Assembly (NCBI GenBank): GCA_037349105.1
Contig: JAYJMM010000026.1
Location: 62,001-126,000 of the forward strand
Source: Limnomonas spitsbergensis
Lineage: Eukaryota; Chlorophyta; Chlorophyceae; Chlamydomonadales
Reading direction: 5' to 3'
Length of the DNA stretch: 64,000 nucleotides
The notes beneath the pieces were generated by a model that was given only the letters and a program-made list of their open reading frames with translations, was not told where the DNA came from and searched no databases. This document shows, piece after piece, positions 55,169-64,000 of the stretch (position 1 is its first letter; each line of letters starts with the position of its first letter). The translations under genes and the position numbers were made by a program.

Positions 55169-55362
55169 AGCCTGAAGGCTCGTGGTGCATTTCCACAGCT
55201 GCCAGATCAAGGCCTGGGGGCAGCATCTTCATCATCTCAGCATCCAGCCATGGGGCCAAGAAGTGCATTTCCTCAACTGCCAGCCCAAGGCCTAGGGGCA
55301 GCGTCAGCATTTCCCCAGCTGCAAGTCCAAGGCTTGAGGGCAGCAGATTTGGGCCTGTCTGT

Positions 55363-55541
55363 GGAATTTTGAAAAAAATCTGCTTTTAATTCATACCGCG
55401 CACCCCCAGAATAGTTGTTTGGGCACCTGACCGACGCTCCGCGCAGCGGCAATTTTCGAATTAATATCAGCGCGCAGCCATGTCCGCGCACCCTAATAAT
55501 TATTTAATTACGAGCGGAGTCAAAGTGGTTTTACGGTAAGT
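55363..55541. mobile_element. Right half of a second MITE copy
   Basis: Matches 44580-44757 closely and ends with the same terminal repeat, GTGGTTTTACGGTA at 55528-55541. The left half and left terminal repeat are missing. Confidence 0.75.
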
Positions 55542-55734
55542 CTAATGCTGAAATTGGGAAAGACAATGCAAATGAACAGACAGACGCACGTTCGTTCTGG
55601 AGCCCTCTCCCCCTGAGACATCTAAACAGCATCTTACCTGCAGATGCTGTGGCTGGGCTGCTGAAACTTCACACCATCATGAAAGTATGACAGGCCAGCC
55701 AGCCCCTTCCTGTGGCAGCAAGGGAGGCAGGACA

Positions 55735-55763
55735 GGGGGGGGGGGGGGGGGGGGGGGGGGGGG
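55735..55763. repeat. Poly-G tract in copy C
   Basis: About 29 G, longer than the matching tract in copy A. A longer poly-C run than in A follows at about 55838-55854. Confidence 0.85.
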
Positions 55764-55854
55764 AGATGAGGGAACAGAAAGGGAGCAGAGAACAGTCTAG
55801 GAAGCAAAATTTAAAGTGAGGCATGAAATGCATGAACACCCCCCCCCCCCCCCC

Positions 55855-56280
55855 CTCATGGCCAGTGGGTGGGTTGTAGGTGCTTATTATGTAGGGTTCC
55901 AGGTGTGTGCTTAGTGTGTAGGGTTGCAGGTGGGTGCTTAGGGTTCAGGGTTTATGGGAGCAAGTAGGTGCTTACGGTGTAGGGTTCCAGGTGTGTGCTT
56001 AGTGTGTAGGGTTGCATGTGGGTGCTTAGGTTTTAGGTTCAGGTGACAGTAACCTCTGGCAGGGGTAAGTAACCTCTGACATGTGTAAGTGACCCCTGAC
56101 AGGTTTGTAGGTAACCACTGGCAGTTTTTAGGTAGCCCCTGGCAGGTTTGAGTAACCCCTGGCAGGTTCAGGTTATCCCTGACAGGTTTTAGGTAACCCC
56201 TGGCAGGTTTGAGTAACCCCTGGCAGTTTGGGTAACCCCTGGCAGGTTTGGGTAAACCCTGGCAGGTTTAAGTTGCATGA
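55855..56280. repeat. Minisatellites of copy C (GTGTAGGGTT and TAACCCCTGGCAGG types)
   Basis: Counterpart of 29325-29745. In the telomere-like stretch a C replaces T (TTAGGGTTCAGGGTTTA). Confidence 0.85.
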
Positions 56281-56358
56281 GATGTGACACCTGGCTTGTC
56301 AGGTATTGGATCTAATGTGGGAAACAGGAGCATAAGAAGATGGGGTGAGGCCAGGCAC

Positions 56359-56499
56359 TATGCATGCAGATACCCCAGGCATGTGAGACACCCCATGCAT
56401 GTGAGGCAACCCATGCATGTGCGACACACCATGCATGTGAGACACACCATGCATGTGAGACACCCCATGCATGTGACACACCTCATGCATGTGAGACAG
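56359..56499. repeat. 18-bp CATGCATGTGAGACACCC minisatellite in copy C
   Basis: Counterpart of 29826-29966 with the same number of units. Confidence 0.85.
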
Positions 56500-56574
56500 C
56501 CCATGTGAATTTGTATGTGGACAATGCTAACAAAATCTGTCTAGCAAAGGCATGTAGCATGATGTACCTCAGGG

Positions 56575-56916
56575 GTGACCACAGGTGGGGCTGAAATGCT
56601 GCATGAGCTGCAGGAAGCTGCTCCTCAACCCTGGCTAGGGATCTGGCCTGAGCTGTTTGTTGCTGCTTCTCCAGAGATCAGCTGTGAGTATGCCTTGAAA
56701 ACCTTCGAATCCCAACCTCTGGTGTCCCCCTGCTCCTCGACAGATGTGCTGAACTTCATCCTGGTAATCGATGACTGTTTAGCAGAGTTGAATGAGTGGT
56801 CGAATGCAAGGTCGAACACGGAAAGCCCACAAACAACAACGAACCTGTCGAAGATGGGCTTAGCCTTCCGCTGTAAGTGCGTAACGCTGGCGCAAAGAAT
56901 CTATGCCATGGCCTGA
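56575..56916 (+). CDS. Copy C counterpart of the unrecognised 113-codon ORF
   Basis: Same protein as 30042-30383; the one difference noticed (GAA to GAG in NEW) is silent. The second protein-like frame follows it here too. Confidence 0.35.
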   Translation: MTTGGAEMLHELQEAAPQPWLGIWPELFVAASPEISCEYALKTFESQPLVSPCSSTDVLNFILVIDDCLAELNEWSNARSNTESPQTTTNLSKMGLAFRCKCVTLAQRIYAMA

Positions 56917-58262
56917 GTCTCCTTGACATCATGGGCGTGCACCTCCTACTGGTTGGAGGGAGAGTCACCAGCATCGTTTCTCAAATCGACCACCTGTTCC
57001 CTGAACTGGTTGCAAGCCTCGATCCTACGAGACGAAGATTCAAAACAACACATCCTCCCTAAGAGGAGAGTGCTAACGGGGAGGGCCAAAACGTTTGAAA
57101 TGCAAAGCGTGCGTCTGAGCGGGCAGGCCCCTGCCCCTGAGCCCTCGCCCCCTCGCACACACCCAATCGGCCTTGTGGGTGCACGCGCGAGTGCGCTGCG
57201 CGCACATAATTGACAAAAAAATTGCAGCATTTCTTTGGCAGGCGCAGCGCGCCTGGGGGGCGTCGCTGACGCGACCTAGGGCCCGGTGCGGTGCCTCGGG
57301 GGGGTCGAAGCCCATATACTGTCAGCGCAGCTGCCTCGGGACTTCCTAGAAGTGCCCGTCCTAGACAAGCCCCCCGCCTTCCAGGCCGGTTTACCTATAA
57401 CTTATCATCATATGTAACAGCCATGGATGGATAACGGCTCTCCCGGGTTGGTCGACCATGTGTGAGCCTCACACTCTGTAAAGTCCAAGAATAGAAAGTC
57501 AGGACGGGGTTTGCTGCCTCGATATCCTCATCGAGTGCCTCGAAGACGCCGTTGCAGACTGTATAAATGTGAAACGTGAGCAGTCAGAACATTTCAATTC
57601 ATAATTCGGTGCAGTGTTCCCCCCCCTGGTGTTAGTTACCCAACTTCACTACTATCTACTCTTTCCGGACTCTTGCTTTCCCTCAACGTCCTGAAGTCAC
57701 AAAGCCACCGATCTAACCAAGGGCCTATACAGACACAAACAAAGTAAGTTTGAAAGGCTCTTGGCCCGACGTTAATTTGTTTGCTACACGCGTACACGCA
57801 TGCCAGCCCTTCATTCGCACACTAGTGCTGCCTACAAATTGTAAGCAATCCAATCAATAATTGCTCGCCCCGAGGCCCTGAGCTGCCGAACGGTACCTTG
57901 CCTGCCTCGATTTCATTCATTTTCTCACATTACAAACCGGTGGATATTCTCAGGTCTGTTCGCCCTTCCAATCACAAATCTTCATCGAGGTATCATCCCC
58001 CACGATTCAGTGTAAACTCTTAAGGTATGGTGGTTTGTCATCATGACTTGAACAAAAGAAACGACTTATCTTGCATGCCTTTATAAAGCAACGTAATCAT
58101 TGGCACCAGGATTGGCACTGTAGCCTGCCCCGGCTGCTCATTGGAAGCCTGCTCCATCGGCCCTGGATGGCCTCTGCCCCAACCTTTCACCTGCCCCTGC
58201 CCCTTCCCGGTCTTAGTTCCCACACCCTGCCTATGCCTCCCTGCTTCTTAGGCCTAATATAA

Positions 58263-58511
58263 GCTGCCCCCTGTCTCGGCTTTAGTGCCTCCCGACCGCT
58301 TCTCCTGGCCCTGCTGCTAGGCCATAGGTATATCTTGCCATGAGCCTAGTTGACAGGGAAGAATGAAGTGAACTTCATCTCATCAAGCTGCCCCCTGCCT
58401 TTGCTTTAGTGCCTCCCGACCGCTTCTCCTGGCCCTGCCATGCCAGGCCATAGGTTTATCTTGCCATGAGCCTAATACAGTAGACAGGGGGAAATGAAGT
58501 GAACTTAATCT
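58263..58511. repeat. Two tandem units of about 124 bp in copy C
   Basis: Counterpart of 31734-31982. Confidence 0.85.
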
Positions 58512-60619
58512 GTAATACTGTTTCTTTTTATGATAAACCTTAAAAAAAACGAGATCCGACTGATGCCATGGTACATGTTTACTGGTTGTATGCCGTCATG
58601 AGCACATGACTGCAGGCATATTGATTATCATTAGTTTTGTAGATTCAAGTTTCAACATGATGGCAGAATGGCAGTGCAGATAAAAGAGTAATAGACTAAT
58701 AGTGCAGGCAGGCATGATTCCTTTCAGCTACTGGTATCCACAACTAATTTTGTTGTGCCCTGGATTTGCTTGACTATGTGCAGGCCAAGGTGCAGACATC
58801 AAGCTTCCAATGAATACGTTTGAAACTCTGAACTTTATTAGGCAAGCCCGGCAAGCATGGTGTCAACAACCTGCCAGAACGCTGGCTAGGCACCTCGGGA
58901 GCGTGCCAAATGGCATAACTGTACCGGTAAGTTCTGCTGTATAGTAGGAGGAGGTCTTGAAGAGAGTTGCCACAAAGTGATGTTAACTACCGTTACAGGG
59001 ATGATTACCGGAAATATTCACAGATATTTAGTTCCGGTATTTGATTTTCTCCAGATATAACTTGCCGGCTGTTACACTGGTTGTTTGCCATATAAGCTAC
59101 GCTTTGTATGTTCGTTTGCTTGTCCCGACAAGCAAAAAAAAAGTGCCCCCCCCCTTTGGCCCCCCCTTTGCTGGCCTCCGAGGAGGAATGTCGGAGGCAA
59201 AGGGGGGGGGCACTGGTTAATATTTGTTTGCCCTAGTTTATTACTTTATTTTAGTGCTGAATCGGTTTGCGGGCACCTGTCCCATACCTTATATTTGATG
59301 CTCGGCGGAACTTAAAATGCTTACATTTTCATATGCTTGCAGAACACGATTTCACCTGGCCCAGTGGAGCCACTCGGCCCAAGGTACCCACTGAGTTCCT
59401 TGCTGATGGCCTCAGCAGATGACCCCATGGAGAGACCAGAACACACAGTTGTCTCCCACAGGATATCGTCCGAGACAACTATTGTCATGGCGGACCAGGG
59501 GGTGGTCATCACAACAGCAACAAGCACAACGACCTCTGTGGCGATGTCGTGGGAGCCAATGCCATCATTGCCCATGGTGCCACAGTGAATGTAACTGCTC
59601 AGCTCGCCACAGCTGCTGCCATCAGTGCCACTGCGGCTTCAGCTGCAGCCATTGATTGTCTCCTCTGCAGTTCATGCCAGGGACGTGGCTGCCAATGATA
59701 ACATGCCCTCTTCAGGCTGCGTGTCGCTGGCATGGCTGCTACCTCAATTATGATGATGCAACTGCTTCCCCAGCCGCCGCTGCTTGCAGTCCAGGTCCCG
59801 CTGATGCCGTTAGAATTGAAGTGCATGAGTTCTATTAATGGTAGGAGATGATGAGCTTGGCAAGACAAATACTATGGCTTCATTTCAAAATCCGCTGACT
59901 ACTTGCTACAGTTGCGAAGCATGCATATCTTCAGATTATCAAATACATTATTCGCTGGACATGGCTATTTAATACTCACCTTGATTTTCTAGCTTGCTGT
60001 TACTTTCTCTGAGCCTCTGCTTCACAATGCCTGGCCCTCTGGAAATGGCTGCCAGATGGATGTGTAGGTGTTGTGAGTCATCAATGACGTTACACCTCTA
60101 GGCCGTGCTCAACGGGCTCAGCCGCGTAGGTGCCTGACCATCTGGTTGGGAGGAAATAAACGAATGGCCAAAGAGAGAAAGGAAGGAAACAGAAGGAAAA
60201 AGGAGAGGGAAAAGGATAGCCCCCAAACGAAAGAGAGTATAGGGATCCCCTAGTTCGTCCAGATCCTAGCCCGCATCAAAACAAAAGTAAAGAGAGGGTA
60301 AAAAGAAAGAGGGAGACCAAGGGCCGCCCCCCAAAAGGAAAGGTTACCTGGATCCCCAGTCCATGAAGACCCTAGCCATCAGCCAAGTCTACCTGTCAAA
60401 AAAAGGCAAAAGGAGTCAAGGGACACAAAAGGCTGGGAAAAAGGAGAAAGGAAGCCATGGCCTCTGAAACGCCTGCACCCTAACAATATCTACCACATCC
60501 TCCAAACAAGCCAGAGCATCCTAACCTAACCTGCCCTTGTACAAAGCTTGGACGTCTTAAGCACCATCTAGGGGACCTGTCCATCTTCGCTCCCAAAGCT
60601 GATCTTATCGCTATCGCAA

Positions 60620-61459
60620 CTGCCGTTGCTTGCGACCCTGATACTTGTGGTGCCAGCCTGAGTGGCAGCGCAAGCCTGTTCTGCCACTCATTGGCAACCA
60701 TACCCGACTTGGGTTCAGAATCAACCTGCCCGCTGCCTCCAAAACTCCCCCATACTTGAGGAACTCGGGTTTCCCGACCAGGTGCTGAAACACATCGAGG
60801 GGGGGGTGCGCATCACCTTGACCATAGCCGGCTCAGTGATGGCATGCGGGCTTCCATCCAAACACATTGACCACCGTGATCAACAAGACCCCACAGAACT
60901 CTGCCCCGGAATTTTCAATGGTTCTGATTGTCTCACTGGTGCACAACATCCTGTCCCCCATGGCCACAAGCTGCTCAGCCATCCCTATGGTGACAACGTG
61001 GCAAGAGCACGCTGAATCCATCAGGGCATGTTTTGAAATAAACAGCTTCCCTTTGATTAACATGCCCACGCACTTCTCTGGCCGGCTTTCGTCATTCTCA
61101 AAGTATTGCAACATGATGGCGGTTTAACCACCACCATCATGTTTTTCTACCGCCCCCTTCCCTGGCCTCACATTGATTGGCGTTCTCTGGTCCCAAGGGC
61201 ATATAGCCCTCATTTGGTTGCACAACTGCTGGACTTGCAGGCGGATGGCACACATCTGGTCAGCAAGCTTGCTCAGGGTGTTTCTCTTAGCACCCAGCAT
61301 GGTGGCCGTTTCCACTCGTGTGGGACAGGGGAAATCGTCCTCCTCCTCACTGATGGAGGCAGCAAGGAGCATGTACAAGCTAGGCAGCATGAGAGTAGCT
61401 GGACAGTAGGACGGCAAGCCGGAAAGCACCGGGAACAGATCTGAGCAACAGGGCAACAT
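60620..61459 (-). pseudogene. Protease fragment of the retroelement family in copy C
   Basis: Same blocks as 34160-34932 (SKLADQMCAIRLQV, MLQYFENDESRPEKCVG, ALMDSACSCHVVTI, FQHLVGKPEFLKYGGV), with the same in-frame stop and G-run frameshift. Confidence 0.78.
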
Positions 61460-62348
61460 GCAATTGGCAACGAGCAGAAGCTGGGCAACAACTCAATGCT
61501 GGTCCCAGCTCCTTAGATAAGCCACCGCCTCCATCAATCCCGCAGAACAAGTTCCTGAGACCAAATAACGGCCTCGCCCCTTGGCAGGCGTACATCAACA
61601 CCTGGAGTGCTAGGCGGTGATGATGGCGACAGTGATGCGGCCGCCCACGAGCATGGCGACGAACCCCCTTGCCCTTCATCCAGCCACACTGCTGCATGGA
61701 CTCAGATGGGACGCACAGCCATGCCACGACAATCCAATGCGCACTTCCCACCTGCAGCCCCCAGCCTATGCCACAGCAATCCAATGCGCCCTTCCCACAT
61801 GCAACCCATGGCCCATGCCACGGCAGGCAATGGCGCACAACCCAGCCCCAGCCCCAGCAGACAAATTGGCCCTTGGCCCATGCCTCAACAGGAAATTGTC
61901 ACACGACATCTCGGTGGCCGTGCCAACTCCGTATCAGGGCCGTTTAAGGCTGACGCAGCAGCCTCTCGTAGACTTTCATATTTAAATGTGGTCGGGCTTG
62001 CCATTTCCCGCAGAGCCTTTTTAACCTTTCTCCATCACGAGTAAGCTAGTTACTCGTGTAGCTTTCAATGAACGTTGTAACAAGCAGCAGCAAGCTGGTA
62101 ACAATCACCAAAGAGCTTTGATGCAACGTACGTCTTAACGACCGACATCTCCGTCTCCGATGCTCCGCGATTCGCCCCGACGCATCCCGATGACTCCCCG
62201 AGCAACAACGTCGCTTCCAAGGCAACGCTCGCTCGAGTCACGAGTCCATCGTCAACGGCATCTTAAGAGACAGAAGTCGATACTTCGTAAGCTAAAAACA
62301 CTACCTTGCGTGCTCCAATGAAGCCCCAGATTAAGATTAAGGCCAAAG

Positions 62349-62621
62349 TTGATAGATGGTGCAATCACTACTCCAATTAGCAACAACTTCACGACTCGCC
62401 ATGCCATCACTGTATCCGAACGAAAGAACACGCTGAAATGGCGGCATGGGTGTCTATCGAACAACAAGCTGGCGCACATGTACGGTAAAAGCAACACATA
62501 CAAGTGTCCTATGTGTGGACATCCGGACAGTGCATGCCATATAACCGGGGGATGCCAACACACAGAAATGGGGATGCCATCTAGCCACCCTAGGCTTCAC
62601 CCAACCCACTTGCACGAGTAA
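62349..62621 (+). pseudogene. Non-LTR-type zinc-domain fragment in copy C
   Basis: Identical in its Cys/His cluster (CPMCGHPDSACHITGGCQH) to 35822-36094. No reverse transcriptase core is upstream. Confidence 0.5.
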
Positions 62622-63315
62622 CTGAACTCGCAGTAGTCGTCATTACCGTAGGACTTGATCTCTCATATGGCCTTTTCACTGCAAACCGAAGTGCTAGGAT
62701 CACATAAATCGAAGCCGGACGCTGGGGCTGTGTGGATACCCAATAGGTAGCAGCATGTGAATTTGCGAAAGTGCATGACGCTGCAATTAACTGGATAGGC
62801 GGACCTGGTGATCTTAACAAGAGCCATGTGCCTTGGATGAGCATGTGCCTGCTAGGATCAACGACCTTGGACAGGGTTACCCAATACGACCGTTTCGGTC
62901 GAAATCCCGTATCATTTACCGTATGTCCGTATCGTATCACACCGTTTACCAAAGCTGTAACGTTTTGAATCACCGTGGTGGCCAATTTCTTACTTGTCTG
63001 GCCATTTTGGTTAACATCCGTACTGTTCCGTCTCACCGCACTGTATTTCCGTCCATGGTGACCCTTCTCCTGGCTACAGATGAAAGCTCCCTCGCCCGCG
63101 GTGAACCCGTTGAAGCGGGTCTGCTGGTACCTAGTGTCGGCCCAAGGCAGAGACCAGAACAACCGCGCTGCGATATAAAGAAGACGGAGGTGGTCGCTGA
63201 ACATGCCCCGGTATGTTGGGCGAGACAGTGCCGCTGCCCCGAGTGGCTGCGCCTTTGGTGTATGCTGACGCTGTTGTTGCTCCTCCTGAGCCTCACGCTT
63301 GCCTTTTGCCGCCAC
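62590..63315 (-). CDS. Copy C counterpart of the 252-codon ORF (241 codons)
   Basis: Same frame as 36063-36821 with a later start because of substitutions near 63320. It keeps YRGMFSDHLRLLYIAARLFW. Confidence 0.35.
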   Translation of the reverse strand: MAAKGKREAQEEQQQRQHTPKAQPLGAAALSRPTYRGMFSDHLRLLYIAARLFWSLPWADTRYQQTRFNGFTAGEGAFICSQEKGHHGRKYSAVRRNSTDVNQNGQTSKKLATTVIQNVTALVNGVIRYGHTVNDTGFRPKRSYWVTLSKVVDPSRHMLIQGTWLLLRSPGPPIQLIAASCTFANSHAATYWVSTQPQRPASIYVILALRFAVKRPYERSSPTVMTTTASSVTRASGLGEA

Positions 63316-63604
63316 CGTTGGCTATGGTGGTGCCTGGGGCGACGACAAGGCTGGAATGCTCCGAGGCTATGGCGTACGACCTTCGTTGGTAAGACGGGGG
63401 GGGTGCTCGGTCTGTGCATGAAGGGCGAGAAGGTCCGACATGGCGACCCAAGCACGGCTGTGCTTGCTGGCACATCAGGTGCGACACTGAAGGTCCCCAT
63501 GCGCGGTGGGAAGTCCAGATACCGCCCTTGCATGCTGGTGCATGGTTGTACTCCTTGCTTCGGTGAGCCGTTGGCTCCGCTGCCTTGGAGGCCACCAAGT
63601 CTTC

Positions 63605-64000
63605 CTACTGCTCGAGCTGTTGCACGGCCACTGTGATGGGGTTGAACCAGGCGAACCTTGGCCAGGAGGTTAGGATTTGGTGGCGGTACAAGGTGAACAT
63701 GCGATCGGCCATGGAATACGCCTGCTTGTCCAAGATGTCGTGCACATGGGTGCCCTCCAAGTGGAGCACCGCGAGGTACTTGGGGAGCCAGCGCCATTTG
63801 ATGTCGCCATGTGCCTGGTTGTGCCAGTAGCGGGGTGGGGCGGTCGCCGATGCGGCAATCCTGAGCTCTCCATGCGACTCCTTGCCATATGTGGCACTAA
63901 GCAGCACCGGTCGGATAAGCGACATGGGTCGGCACTCGACGCCCCTGTACTCCTCATCGCACCTTCTAGACTCCGGCCACGTCATTCCCATTCACTGCCG
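63605..64000 (-). pseudogene. Copy C counterpart of the Trp-rich protein remnant, cut by the window end
   Basis: Matches 37078-37470 (RYWHNQAHGDIKWRWLPK, TLYRHQILTSWPRFAWFNPI). The Cys-rich part would lie beyond the window. Confidence 0.45.

Larger units (their letters stand above)
55558..64000 (+). repeat. Large dispersed repeat, copy C (cut by the window end)
   Basis: Nearly identical to 29034 to about 37470 in the same orientation. The offset drifts from 26,524 to 26,533 and back to 26,527 because of homopolymer and small indels. It keeps the 589-bp block missing from copy B, so A and C share a more recent origin with each other than with B. Its left boundary lies 16 bp after the MITE half. 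Confidence 0.92.

Overview
This window looks like repeat-rich nuclear DNA of a eukaryote, most plausibly a green alga or a related protist. Three things suggest this: long GC-rich retroelement polyproteins, GT-AG intron borders, and abundant mini- and microsatellites with one short TTTAGGG-like stretch. I cannot name the organism from the sequence. I see no rRNA, no credible tRNA, no bacterial-style operon and no CRISPR array. Nearly everything recognisable is a mobile element or its debris.

Layout. 66-791: fragment of a PIF1-like helicase (-). 1608-12474: three broken copies of one retroelement family: 1608-5600 (+), 5610-8817 (+) and 12474-8820 (-). The family order is basic Gag region, capsid-like region, CCHC knuckle, aspartic protease, second Cys/His knuckle, coiled coil, third CCHC knuckle, then a long unrecognised 'X' region. 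12690-16889 (+): the longest X region, about 1,400 codons with one in-frame stop and a hydrophobic segment near its C-terminus. 26118-17278 (-): the best preserved copy. Its Gag, capsid, CCHC and protease are followed by a C5-cytosine DNA methyltransferase and then by an integrase with a C-terminal PHD finger. No reverse transcriptase is recognisable in any copy. 26119-29033: non-coding DNA with inverted and tandem repeats.

29034-64000 is dominated by three copies of a second large repeat. Copy A (29034-38814) and copy C (55558 to the window end) are nearly identical direct repeats about 26.5 kb apart. Copy B (46326-53282) is an inverted, more diverged copy of only the inner part (30902-38814), and it is flanked by a 7-bp direct repeat CGAGTTA that looks like a target-site duplication. 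Each copy carries an antisense protease fragment of the retroelement family, a C-terminal zinc-domain fragment of a non-LTR-type retroelement, and remains of a Cys-rich protein I do not recognise. Between A and B lie another broken retroelement copy (44010-38815, -) and a 414-bp MITE with TA-flanked inverted repeats (44344-44757). Between B and C lie a 63-codon ORF, an apparent spliced gene running into a 75-bp (25-residue) tandem repeat, and half of a second MITE.

How the parts fit. The retroelement family pairs a chromatin writer (DNA methyltransferase) with a possible chromatin reader (PHD finger on the integrase). Frameshifts and stops in every copy suggest these are relics or non-autonomous copies that would need proteins supplied in trans.
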